Source of the DNA: an uncultured Alphaproteobacteria bacterium
GTDB lineage: Bacteria > Pseudomonadota > Alphaproteobacteria > Rhodobacterales > Rhodobacteraceae
Direction of reading: 5' to 3'
Assembly (NCBI GenBank): GCA_902619165.1
Contig: CACNDI010000012.1
Location: forward strand, 1-64,000
DNA: 64,000 nt
The notes beneath the pieces are model-generated. The model worked only from the letters and a program-made list of their open reading frames with translations. It did no database searches and was not told the DNA's origin. Made by a program: the position numbers and the translations under genes. This document shows positions 53,531 to 62,164 of this stretch, piece by piece (position 1 is the stretch's first letter; every line of letters begins with the position of its first letter).

Positions 53531-54535
53531 ATGAAGAATGCAAATTCAACATACCCAAATGAGGTGATTTTCGTAAGACAGCAGAATTCGTTTAATCTGC
53601 CAAAAGAAGAGACTGAGTACTTGGTAGAGAAAAGAAATGATTTTGACGAAATAGAGAAGCTTGTAAAATTTTTTCCAGTTAAGGATGGCACTATAGAGCT
53701 GAAAATTGTATCTCCAGAATACTCAAAATCATATAAACACGGTGACATCTATAACATAAGCAAAAAAAAATCTGCTGGATTTAGTGAAGTCGAGCAAATT
53801 GTTGGCACGGGCAAAATCCTTAATAATATTTACAAAAAAAACAAAGATTCCTTTTCAATACTAGGTTCAAGACAATATTCGGATAAACTAAATGTCGCCA
53901 TCCATTGTTTGAAAAAAGATAGTAACAAAGTATCTCGCAGAGAAAAATCAGTTCTTGGAAGTTATACGCAGGGAGATTTAGATTTTGATGATTTGAAGGG
54001 TAGCGGTTTCTTTTTACTCACCTGTGGCAAAGCAAGCGACAATTTAGATTATAACTTCGGGGAAGAATTTTATTTAGAGGTATATCTAGACGAGGATACC
54101 TTCAGAGACCTACTCAGCAAGATTTATCATACTGAGTTCGAGGCTATCATTGTCAGATGTAATCTAGGTAATTTGAAAGGTGTATATGCGGAAAAACCTA
54201 CTGGTGTATATACGGAAAATGGGTTTATAACCGACGGCCAGGACTACAAACTCCTATATGAAAAATCGGACGTCTCCAATTATACAGAGATGCCTGATTA
54301 CTTTGGATCTGTAGGTTCCATTTCAAAAGGCAACCCATTTATAGTCGACGTATATTATGCAAGCAAAGATTTAAAAAAACCCAAACCAAATAAAGCTAGG
54401 CAAACTCTTAGAGAACATAAAAAAACTTTAGAAACGCTAAAGTTTATTGGCTCTAATAATAAAGTGAATATCATAGTGTTATATATTCTGATGTTTTCGA
54501 CGCTTGTATATCTAGCTGCTCAGTTTTTTGAATGA
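53531..54535 (+). CDS. Unknown protein with C-terminal membrane anchor
   Basis: The 334-residue product is mostly beta-strand and charged segments with no motif I know. A hydrophobic helix at about 312-331 (VNIIVLYILMFSTLVYLAAQ) lies right at the C-terminus, after a Lys-rich stretch, so it may be tail-anchored. There is no signal peptide. Pairing with the preceding secreted protein is only by position. It overlaps the end of the convergent iron-permease gene by 16 bases. Confidence 0.6.
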   Translation: MKNANSTYPNEVIFVRQQNSFNLPKEETEYLVEKRNDFDEIEKLVKFFPVKDGTIELKIVSPEYSKSYKHGDIYNISKKKSAGFSEVEQIVGTGKILNNIYKKNKDSFSILGSRQYSDKLNVAIHCLKKDSNKVSRREKSVLGSYTQGDLDFDDLKGSGFFLLTCGKASDNLDYNFGEEFYLEVYLDEDTFRDLLSKIYHTEFEAIIVRCNLGNLKGVYAEKPTGVYTENGFITDGQDYKLLYEKSDVSNYTEMPDYFGSVGSISKGNPFIVDVYYASKDLKKPKPNKARQTLREHKKTLETLKFIGSNNKVNIIVLYILMFSTLVYLAAQFFE

Positions 54536-56040
54536 AAGAAGCTATTTAATTGATTTTGTAGCAACAAAATCGGAATAAGTCCGGTAATTATAATGAAGAA
54601 TGCTGGCAATGATGCCTCGATCATTAATTCGTCATGTGCGAATTGGTATGTATAAGTTGCTAGTGTTTCAAAGTTAAAAGGTCTGAGTATCAATGTCATT
54701 GGCAGCTCTTTAACTATATCTACAAAAGTCAAAATCGCAGCAGCGATGATCGATGTCCTTATAAGGGGAAGAGTAATTTTATATGATGTAGATATTGTGG
54801 AATAACCCAAACTTTTTGATGCATCAAATAAATTTGAGGGAATTCTAGAGTATCCTGAAATCACTCCTCCATAGGGAACAGCATAAAACCTTACTGTTAA
54901 TGCGAATATAACTCCATATATCGTTCCTCCTAAAAAAACTATATTTCCTGTAAATTTATCTAAAAACCCAAAAAAAATAACTACACCTATAGCGAGCATA
55001 GTTCCGGGGAGAGCATATCCTGTAGCAGCACTATTGTAGATTATAACTAAAGCACGATTTTTAGAAAAATACGCGCTAGAAGCTGAGAAAAAAGCAAGCA
55101 ATATAATAATTAATGTGGCGGTTAAACCTATAAAAATAGTATTTAACAGTACAGGGAAAATTGCAAAAAAACTATCAGGTTTTAGCCCTATAAAAACGTT
55201 ATTTATCAATATAATTATAGGAACTATAAAACCAACTGAAATTGGTACTAAACAAAAGCAAATTGCAAATAGTGCTTTTTTCAAACTCAACTCTTTTGGT
55301 GAAATATTATTAAGTCTCTTAGAGGTATCATTATATTTTTGGCTAGATCTTGCCTTTCTTTCTAGAACAAGCAAGATGATTATAAAAACAAAGGTCACTA
55401 TCGCTATTTGCGATGCTGCTGATATACTATTCATCCCAATCCAAACGTTAAACATTCCCAGAGTAAGCGTTTGAACAGAGAAATATTCAACTGTTCCAAA
55501 ATCTGACAGTACTTCCATCGCAACAAGGGCAAGACCTGCCACAATATATGGTCTGCACAAAGGCAAGCCAACGGCAAAAAATTTATTTCGGCCATAAAGC
55601 GCCGCAGTCTCATACAAGCTTCTAGGAGAGTTATTAAAACCTGTTCGCGCTAATATATATATATATGGGTAGAGTACAAAACCCATTACAAAAATAGCAC
55701 CCATTACCGATCTTATTTCAGGAAAATAATAGTCAGCTGCCGAGTTAAAACCAAATATGTTTCTTATAAGTCCTTGTACCGGTCCTGCGTACTCTAAGAA
55801 ATCGGTATAGACATAAGCAATAATATAAGCCGGACAAGCTAGAGGTAGTATTAAAGCCCACTCTATTACTTTTTTACCAAAAAAAGAGTAATAAGTAATA
55901 ATCCAGGCCGTTGAAATACCTAAGCCACCTGCTAGAGTTAATACTCCTAAGAATAAGAATAAAGTATTCACTACGTATATAGGCAATACAGTGTTTACAA
56001 GGTGGACCCACAGATCTTGGTTACTTTCGAAAGCTGTCAA
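54520..56040 (-). CDS. fbpB: Fe(III) ABC transporter permease
   Basis: FbpB forms the inner-membrane channel for ferric iron delivered by FbpA. The 506 residues counted from TTG 56040 hold 11 helices and two binding-protein-dependent permease modules, each with an EAA-like loop (ARTGFNNSPRSLYETAALYG; ISGYSRIPSNLFDASKSLGYS). The same frame continues upstream to 56163 and there encodes a further helix (NSPAVFLSILLIGPIFSLLL) expected in the family, without ATG, GTG or TTG. The true start is thus likely ATT 56160 or CTG 56103. No fbpC ATPase adjoins it. Confidence 0.85.
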   Translation of the reverse strand: MTAFESNQDLWVHLVNTVLPIYVVNTLFLFLGVLTLAGGLGISTAWIITYYSFFGKKVIEWALILPLACPAYIIAYVYTDFLEYAGPVQGLIRNIFGFNSAADYYFPEIRSVMGAIFVMGFVLYPYIYILARTGFNNSPRSLYETAALYGRNKFFAVGLPLCRPYIVAGLALVAMEVLSDFGTVEYFSVQTLTLGMFNVWIGMNSISAASQIAIVTFVFIIILLVLERKARSSQKYNDTSKRLNNISPKELSLKKALFAICFCLVPISVGFIVPIIILINNVFIGLKPDSFFAIFPVLLNTIFIGLTATLIIILLAFFSASSAYFSKNRALVIIYNSAATGYALPGTMLAIGVVIFFGFLDKFTGNIVFLGGTIYGVIFALTVRFYAVPYGGVISGYSRIPSNLFDASKSLGYSTISTSYKITLPLIRTSIIAAAILTFVDIVKELPMTLILRPFNFETLATYTYQFAHDELMIEASLPAFFIIITGLIPILLLQNQLNSFFHSKN

Positions 56041-56161
56041 AAGTAAGCTGAATATAGGACCAATTAAAAGGATAGATAGAAAAACAGCGGGAGAGTTTCT
56101 CAGTATACCATTATTTTTTGCCCAATGATTAGTGTGAAATATTGCAGAATTACTTATAATT

Positions 56162-57175
56162 TTACCAACCTACTTTATCTATAATTTTTTGAGCTTCATA
56201 AGCTTTCAGGGCAATTGAGATGATAGGTAAACTGTCAGACTTAAAACTTCCCCAACTTTTTAGTTCTTCAGTAGTTTCAACATTTGGGTTCACCGGGTAT
56301 TCAAAATTAATCTCTCCATACATTTTCTGAGAGGCCGCCTTTGATAAAAACTCTAATAAAGCCACCGCTTCTTTTTTATTTTTTGAATATTTAGCAACGC
56401 CTCCACCCGATATATTTACATGTGCTCCCCTATCCTCTGCACTTTGATTTGGAAAGATTAAGCGAACACTTTTTGCCCATTCCCTTTGGCTTGGATCGTC
56501 AGAATATTTTAATTTACCAAAATAGTAGTTATTTATGATTGATATGTCACACTGGCCTTCAAAGATCGCCTTTACTTGCGCTCTATCATTTCCTTGGGGC
56601 CTTCTAGCTAGATTACCTACGAATTTTTTTGCCCATTCCTCTGCTGCTTTCTCTCCCAGAGATAAAATAAGCGAAGCCATTAAGGCTCTATTATATACAT
56701 GGCTTCCTGGTCGGGAACACACCCTGCCTTTCCATTGTTCGTCGGCTAAGTCCTCAATTTTTGTAATTTGTCCCTCTTTTACTCTCTCCTTAGACGTAAC
56801 TATAATTCGTGATCGTTTTGATAAGGCAAACCACTTGTTTTCGGGACTTTTTAAATTCTGGGGAATGTTCCTATCCAGAATATCCGAATTTACTGATGCG
56901 AGAAGGTTAAGATCATCATATATATATAAGCGCCCAATATCTACCGTTAAAATGATATCAGCAGGACTATTCTTACCCTCTGCTTTCAGTCGTTGAGCTA
57001 AACCTTTCGTTGCATATACTACGTTAGTCTTAATTCCCGTTTCTTCAGTGAATTTTTCCAAAAAAGGATTGATGAGAAAGGGTTGGCGGTGAGAGTAAAT
57101 ATTTACTTCAGCACCAATTACCGTAGTAAATGATAGAAATAAAAGCGTTATAATTGATAGCGGATAGAAGTTCAT
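56162..57175 (-). CDS. fbpA: Fe(III) ABC transporter substrate-binding protein
   Basis: This 337-residue periplasmic protein has a cleaved signal (ending TTVIGAEVNIYSHRQP), the typical opening of FbpA/HitA with the first His/Tyr ligand region, and IINNYYFGKL, where two adjacent tyrosines ligate the iron. The length fits the transferrin-like bacterial ferric-binding proteins. AGGAG lies eight bases before the ATG. It starts 14 nt after the di-iron hydroxylase gene, so it is probably under the Fur box at 59784-59802. Confidence 0.92.
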   Translation of the reverse strand: MNFYPLSIITLLFLSFTTVIGAEVNIYSHRQPFLINPFLEKFTEETGIKTNVVYATKGLAQRLKAEGKNSPADIILTVDIGRLYIYDDLNLLASVNSDILDRNIPQNLKSPENKWFALSKRSRIIVTSKERVKEGQITKIEDLADEQWKGRVCSRPGSHVYNRALMASLILSLGEKAAEEWAKKFVGNLARRPQGNDRAQVKAIFEGQCDISIINNYYFGKLKYSDDPSQREWAKSVRLIFPNQSAEDRGAHVNISGGGVAKYSKNKKEAVALLEFLSKAASQKMYGEINFEYPVNPNVETTEELKSWGSFKSDSLPIISIALKAYEAQKIIDKVGW

Positions 57176-57189
57176 TAGGATTGCTCCTT

Positions 57190-58167
57190 TTATATTTTAA
57201 AAAATTTATTCAGCGATTTGAAACTGGAGAGACTTTCTGCGGCAATATCTGAAATTTCTTTCATTGGTTTTAAATATAATTCCGTTATTGATGTAGGATT
57301 GAAGTCATTATCTTCAACTCCTAATATAAGATTATCAATATCCTCGGAGTGATGTAGCGATCCGAATATCCAATCCCAGATCGCCAAAGCGGCTCCAAAG
57401 TTTTTATCGTAATGTCTTTCATCCAAAGAATGATGAAGCTGATGTTGAGCTGGTGAAATTAGAATTTTTTCTAACCAAACCCAATATTTTATATCTATAT
57501 GAGAGTGCCTTAAATTTGATCCAGCAACATGAAAAGAAAATACTAAGAAGTTGACGCCTAAAATAGTTACTAAATCAACCTTATCACCAAAAATGAAAAA
57601 GAACGTGGAAATCACTGTACCTTGAGAAAATGTTCCTCTTAAGGAAAATAGAATTCCCTCAAGAGGGTGTGTTCTGTACACTGTGATTGGATTCAAGGTC
57701 TCAGCCGAATGATGAACTTTATGAAGAGCCCACAAAACGGGCCACTTATGCATCCATCTGTGTACCCAGTATTTTGTGAAGTCGTCAAAAGTGAAGAAAA
57801 CGAACGTAAATAGAATAGCTACTACAATAGCCGGGGTATCATTTAAGAAAGAAATAAGCCCACTTAACGGTATTGATAAAAGAGAATAGTAAAAAAATGT
57901 TGCAACGGCTAATTGAGTCAAAAGATACGGAGATAATACCAACATGAGAACTCTATTAATTAAAAACATTTTATAATCCGAGATTGCAGAACCTGATAAG
58001 AGAATTTTCTTATCAAACACTTTAAAAATCGCTGATTTCAACCCCTTTTTCTTAAGGAATACAAGCCATAAAACCGCTATTAAGATTGATAACGCAATGT
58101 ACCCAAGGAAAACTCTTTTCTTTGGATCAACAAAGTGATGGAAAATATCGCCAATATATTCTAACAT
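57190..58167 (-). CDS. Sterol-desaturase/fatty-acid hydroxylase family membrane protein
   Basis: This 325-residue protein has four or more membrane helices and the clustered histidines of the FA_hydroxylase family: HRWMHKWP, LHKVHHS and the last box HQLHHSLDE. These bind a non-heme di-iron centre. Family members hydroxylate or desaturate lipids. Lying between an iron-responsive secreted gene and FbpA, it may modify the membrane under iron limitation, which is inference. AGGA precedes the ATG. Confidence 0.85.
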   Translation of the reverse strand: MLEYIGDIFHHFVDPKKRVFLGYIALSILIAVLWLVFLKKKGLKSAIFKVFDKKILLSGSAISDYKMFLINRVLMLVLSPYLLTQLAVATFFYYSLLSIPLSGLISFLNDTPAIVVAILFTFVFFTFDDFTKYWVHRWMHKWPVLWALHKVHHSAETLNPITVYRTHPLEGILFSLRGTFSQGTVISTFFFIFGDKVDLVTILGVNFLVFSFHVAGSNLRHSHIDIKYWVWLEKILISPAQHQLHHSLDERHYDKNFGAALAIWDWIFGSLHHSEDIDNLILGVEDNDFNPTSITELYLKPMKEISDIAAESLSSFKSLNKFFKI

Positions 58168-58208
58168 TTTATTCCTAACTTATTTAAGGCCCTTATAAGG
58201 TATTTAGG

Positions 58209-58245
58209 AGCCTTCCCCCGTGACGGGGAAATCCGGGGGAAAGCT
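58209..58245. other. GC-rich hairpin with alternative folds inside the iron operon
   Basis: AGCCTTCCCCC (58209-58219) pairs with GGGGGAAAGCT (58235-58245) with one mismatch. The inner CCCCG (58216-58220) and CGGGG (58224-58228) offer an exclusive alternative. No T-run follows on the minus strand. It lies just downstream of the DUF4856-like gene and may act as an attenuator or mRNA-stabilising end that lowers expression of the genes beyond. Confidence 0.5.
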
Positions 58246-58262
58246 GGAGAAGGAAAGCTCTT

Positions 58263-59639
58263 TTAGTCGTTTTCCGCGCTATCGGAGCTTCCTACCTTTG
58301 ACGCCAAAGAGGACATATCTGCTAACATGTCGTTTCCTTTTGCTTTGACATCAAACTTTTCGACCATCAGCTTTTGGATCTTAAGCATGTGTAGCTTAAA
58401 CTCACCCCAAGACTGTGCTTCTTCCTTGATGTAATTTCCCGTAGAATCTACACCTGTTACTTGTGAAGCGTTCATAAGAACTGGTCCCATCCCCGTAAGC
58501 CTATTTAGCTTTACGGCTGTTTCACCCAAGTTTGATTTGCCTGTCTGAAGTGCCAGAGCAAAACCTTTAAGTTCTCCCCAATGTTTCGCGTAGGTGGAGA
58601 AGGCTTTATCTGAGTAATTTTCTTCAAGCTTTACGATATCCTTATAAACGGAACCGGCGTACTTAAAAACAGACTCGGCAATAACCTTTTCCCAATTTGC
58701 ATTGATTACAGCGATGTGACCTTGCAGTGCAGCTTTTTCTGATGATGAAAGCTTTTCTCCTTTTGCTCCTGCAATTATCTTTCTACCGTCTAAAAAAGCC
58801 TGGGTAACTGTATTGTAGTAATTTGTCTTACCACCTTTATCAAAGCTTGATGCATAGTACGCGTGCGCAAAATTGTACTCGCTCTTGAGATCCACTACGC
58901 CGTCTTTGTTTTGGTCCGCGGCAGCCATATCCTTCATTTTAGTGATATCGTAGTTTTGCTTTGCACTGAGACCGAGCCCATGTGAGACGGCACCCCAATA
59001 ACCAAATGCTTCATCCCAAGCGTGTTCTTTATAGGTATAATAAGCTCCGTCCTTATATGGCATGTCATTTGTCTTTGAGCCAGGAGCCATCTTTTCATCT
59101 AGATAATTATCAACTGCTTGGTTATAAAACACAGCGCCCATTGCGAACTTTGAAATCAATTGGGGATAGTTATAACCAGTAGCAGGATCAAAACCACCTT
59201 TTGTCTGAGCAGCTTTCTTAATCATAAACTCGATGACTTCTGGTCCAATCATTTGACCAGGCCATCCGTTTATAACGCCCTTATAAGTCTTACCAGAAAG
59301 ATTTTTACCTTTGCTGATTTGATTTAGCGTTGTTTGCTTTATTTTAAAATCACCTTTTGTTTTGGGTGCAATAATATCAAGGTCCTCTTTACTTCCCTTG
59401 AAATACTTCATCATCTGAGCTTCGATTTCAGCAGCGTTTGATCCTCCATCACCTTTCCCAGCTAGTTTTTTTAGAGAATCATGTAAAACATGTCTTGCTA
59501 TTTGTCCTGAGTAAGAGACTGAGTTGGTCTTGTCTCCATTATAACCCTTCAGTGTAATTGGAAACTTTGAATAAAAATGATGTGCTGCTACCTCTGTCAC
59601 TACAAATACCGCAACAATCATAACGATAAGTTTTTTCAT
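58263..59639 (-). CDS. DUF4856-like secreted protein, probably iron-regulated
   Basis: The ATG at 59639 with AAGGA seven bases upstream gives 458 residues beginning with a signal peptide (KKLIVMIVAVFVVTEVAA). The HAWDEAFGYWGA segment near residue 210 is the hallmark I recall for DUF4856. An EF-hand-like loop (DQNKDGVVD) lies about 35 residues later. The function is unknown, though similar genes tend to sit with iron-uptake loci, as here beside FbpAB and a Fur box. The protein is rich in Lys and Ala. An imelysin relationship is conceivable but unproven. Confidence 0.75.
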   Translation of the reverse strand: MKKLIVMIVAVFVVTEVAAHHFYSKFPITLKGYNGDKTNSVSYSGQIARHVLHDSLKKLAGKGDGGSNAAEIEAQMMKYFKGSKEDLDIIAPKTKGDFKIKQTTLNQISKGKNLSGKTYKGVINGWPGQMIGPEVIEFMIKKAAQTKGGFDPATGYNYPQLISKFAMGAVFYNQAVDNYLDEKMAPGSKTNDMPYKDGAYYTYKEHAWDEAFGYWGAVSHGLGLSAKQNYDITKMKDMAAADQNKDGVVDLKSEYNFAHAYYASSFDKGGKTNYYNTVTQAFLDGRKIIAGAKGEKLSSSEKAALQGHIAVINANWEKVIAESVFKYAGSVYKDIVKLEENYSDKAFSTYAKHWGELKGFALALQTGKSNLGETAVKLNRLTGMGPVLMNASQVTGVDSTGNYIKEEAQSWGEFKLHMLKIQKLMVEKFDVKAKGNDMLADMSSLASKVGSSDSAEND

Positions 59640-59783
59640 TATATAATCCTTCAATTTTAATTCCGACGATCCCAGTCAGGATTAAAGATGACTAATCCAC
59701 TCGCCTTTGTCAATACTTATTCTGACTAAAAAAGTAATGATTAAAAAAATTAGAATTATCTAGTTTTAAAAATATTTTTTCTT

Positions 59784-59802
59784 GCAAATGATAATCATTA
59801 TC
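59784..59802. promoter_or_regulatory. Fur box
   Basis: GCAAATGATAATCATTATC matches 17 of 19 bases of the classical Fur operator (GATAATGATAATCATTATC), including the perfect TGATAATCATTATCA dyad. It is placed in the divergent promoter between the DUF4856-like gene (leftward) and the transporter gene (rightward, starting 29 nt later). With iron bound, Fur should repress both directions. Confidence 0.85.
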
Positions 59803-59830
59803 AAGTAGACATTTTATAGAAAGTTTTAAG

Positions 59831-60925
59831 TTGATTTATTCTATTAGAAAAAAGTATTTTATTGCCCTTTTACTGCTTGCTCTAACAGCACTGCCAGGGG
59901 AGTTGGGCAACCTTACAAGAGCCTTGGTTACTGACGCATATGTTCAGGTAAGTGCTTTCGTAGCCATTACTCTATCTATCTTCTATTTGTCAGAGCATAG
60001 GTTTAATTTTAATGTAGGGAATATTCTTCGAGAATCTTCAGCCTTTCAAATACCAATAGCTGCTATTCTTGGTGCAACGCCAGGGTGCGGCGGTGCCGTT
60101 GTTGTGGTTGCGGCCTATACTTCTGGCAACGTGTCGTTTGGAGCTGTTATAGCAACCCTAACCGCCACTATGGGAGACGCCGCATTTTTATTAATTGCGG
60201 TCAGACCGGACATTGCAATATTAGTGCTTCCTCTTACGCTACTCGCTGGAATTATCACAGGATATATCACTGATAATTTTCTTACTTTTTCACATCAGGA
60301 GAAGGCAGTTAATCTAAAAAGTGATGTTCCCATAATTGGCAAAAATAGGAAGCGTGACATCATATTTACTTGTCTGATAATACCGGGTTTCGGTCTGGGG
60401 ATTCTCCAAATACTTCAGTATGATCTTGAAGAGCTCTTTGGTATTTTCCCACAGATTATTGCAATAGTTGGAATGGTGACAAGCATTTTTATATGGTCTA
60501 ACTCACAAATCAAAACCATGACTAACCCGAGAGACAAACCACTTGTTCGCGTAGCTGAAGAAACAAGTTTTATTGCCATCTGGGTTTTAGCTGCTTATTT
60601 AGCATACGATTACCTCGTTTATCTAACTCCGTTGGACTTGAACGTGATGTTTAAGGCGGTAGGAATGCTGATTCCTTTACTTGCTATAATTATAGGGTTT
60701 ATTCCTGGATGCGGACCACAAATATTGGTCACCACTCTTTTTATAAATGGAATGATACCTTTTAGTGCTCTTTTAGGGAATGCTATATCAAACGATGGTG
60801 ATGCTTTGTTTCCTGCTATAGCGATCGCACCTAAAGCTGCCATACTCGCAACGATTTATTCGGCTATACCAGCTTTTGTAATGGCCTATACCTTATACTT
60901 TTTTTTCCCTTTATTCGGACAATAA
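59831..60925 (+). CDS. Predicted manganese/heavy-metal transporter (ArsP_2-like)
   Basis: The 364-residue protein has about ten helices and an internal duplication marked by two related motifs, GATPGCGGAVVVVAAY near residue 80 and GFIPGCGPQILVTTLF near residue 290. Each is followed by an acidic TMGDAAFLL or NDGDALFPA patch. This is the layout of the putative 10TM heavy-metal exporter family, often annotated as manganese transporter. A Fur box just upstream suggests regulation by iron. The TTG start at 59831 has only a weak ribosome site. Confidence 0.75.
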   Translation: MIYSIRKKYFIALLLLALTALPGELGNLTRALVTDAYVQVSAFVAITLSIFYLSEHRFNFNVGNILRESSAFQIPIAAILGATPGCGGAVVVVAAYTSGNVSFGAVIATLTATMGDAAFLLIAVRPDIAILVLPLTLLAGIITGYITDNFLTFSHQEKAVNLKSDVPIIGKNRKRDIIFTCLIIPGFGLGILQILQYDLEELFGIFPQIIAIVGMVTSIFIWSNSQIKTMTNPRDKPLVRVAEETSFIAIWVLAAYLAYDYLVYLTPLDLNVMFKAVGMLIPLLAIIIGFIPGCGPQILVTTLFINGMIPFSALLGNAISNDGDALFPAIAIAPKAAILATIYSAIPAFVMAYTLYFFFPLFGQ

Positions 60926-60927
60926 AA

Positions 60928-61395
60928 TCAATCCTCTGAAAGAGTCTTATTTACTTTCTTCCTCATCTGCTCGACTAAATTGGTGATATCTTCGGATATT
61001 GTCTCAGTTTTTTTTACCATCGCCATCAGTTTCTCCAAATCCTTAGATAATTCTTCACTTTGCGCGTTTGAATCAATGAGTCTCAAATGTGTTTTTCTTA
61101 TCAACGCAGAAATAACCTTGTTCTGTTGTAAAAAACTGTCTATCGATCTTGCTGGAAGGAATAAGGCATGAACTTCATGCTCACCGGCAATTGCCGTTAC
61201 CGAACGTGGCTTTTTTAAAACAAGCGAGGCATCACCAAAAATTTCATTCACACCCAGCCTATTAAGTTTTAGTCCACCTGATGTATAAATATAAACATAT
61301 CCCGACTTAATCAGATACGCGCCTTCTGGGTTATCCCCTGCCTTGTAAATCTCTTCATTTGGCTGCCATATCACATGCTTTTCAGTTTTTTCCAT
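60928..61395 (-). CDS. Cyclic-nucleotide-binding-domain protein
   Basis: This 155-residue protein is a Crp-type cNMP-binding beta barrel (residues about 8-110). It has the conserved glycines in GAYLIKSGYVYIY and GVNEIFGDASLVLKKPRSVTA, where the last part is a phosphate-binding-cassette-like stretch. It is followed by a helical coiled-coil-like tail (about 115-155) rather than a DNA-binding helix-turn-helix. It is the third gene of a leftward operon after a thioesterase and a GST. It may be a ligand-dependent partner of another protein. Confidence 0.8.
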   Translation of the reverse strand: MEKTEKHVIWQPNEEIYKAGDNPEGAYLIKSGYVYIYTSGGLKLNRLGVNEIFGDASLVLKKPRSVTAIAGEHEVHALFLPARSIDSFLQQNKVISALIRKTHLRLIDSNAQSEELSKDLEKLMAMVKKTETISEDITNLVEQMRKKVNKTLSED

Positions 61396-61401
61396 TTGTT
61401 C

Positions 61402-62151
61402 CTACTCCACATATTCTTTAAGTTTTTTTTCATCAACGACTATAGGTTGGATAATGCCTCCGGCCCTTTCAAAAATATCAAGTACGTTTGGCAAAGCCAG
61501 CATATTTTCCCACACCTTATTAAGATTTGGAAAATCTTGTTCCAAAGGAATATCTGATGCAAGTGCATTTCTTATTTGGGGAATTAAAAAACAATCCGCA
61601 TAAGAAACATTATCTCCAACACAATATTTTCCTGAAACATTTTTCAAAATTTCTTCTATGGCCGAAAACTCGCGATTGATAAAATGCTTCCTCAGGGGAT
61701 GCTTAATCGGCTGTGCTTTTTTCATTCCCCACTCACCCATCGCTTGGATAATAAAAGGGATGTTTTGATAGGGTTGGGTGTCAGCGGCTACAATCCACTG
61801 AATTCTTCTCATCTCGGCTTTCAAATAGGGGTCCTCTGGAATTAATGGAGAGGGTTCATCCAAAAGATCATCTATCAAATCTATGATAGCTCCTGTCTGA
61901 GTCATTTTTTTACCATCCTCAAGCAAAAGTAGAGGCACTCTTCCTTCAGGGTTAAGAGCTTTATAGTCGTTGGTTTTTAACTTTTTGTATTGTTCATCAT
62001 CGCTGGGGATCGTCCAAATAGGTATTCCACGATTATCAAAATCTATTCCAGTCTCAATTAGTTTAACTTTATTTTCAGGAACACCCCTACAACTTAAAAA
62101 AATTAAAACGCGCAAAGAGGCACTACTAGATGAATGATAATATAATTTCAT
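61402..62151 (-). CDS. Zeta-class GST-like protein (maleylacetoacetate-isomerase-like)
   Basis: The 249-residue chain begins with the zeta-type SSSSASLRVLIFLSCRG, where Ser residues activate glutathione, and has GRVPLLLLEDGKKMTQTGAIIDLID. The C-terminal domain has DTQPYQNIPF and VSYADCFLIPQI. Maleylacetoacetate isomerases act in tyrosine and aromatic breakdown, but no fumarylacetoacetate gene is here, so the substrate is open. The ATG has GAGGG eight bases upstream, and the gene lies 13 nt from the thioesterase stop. Confidence 0.85.
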   Translation of the reverse strand: MKLYYHSSSSASLRVLIFLSCRGVPENKVKLIETGIDFDNRGIPIWTIPSDDEQYKKLKTNDYKALNPEGRVPLLLLEDGKKMTQTGAIIDLIDDLLDEPSPLIPEDPYLKAEMRRIQWIVAADTQPYQNIPFIIQAMGEWGMKKAQPIKHPLRKHFINREFSAIEEILKNVSGKYCVGDNVSYADCFLIPQIRNALASDIPLEQDFPNLNKVWENMLALPNVLDIFERAGGIIQPIVVDEKKLKEYVE

Positions 62152-62164
62152 TTTTTAAACCCTC

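Noticed and set aside
53476-53748. Minus-strand frame across the start of the membrane-anchored protein
   Set aside because: Shadow of the longer plus-strand gene; low-complexity Ser/Phe-rich translation.
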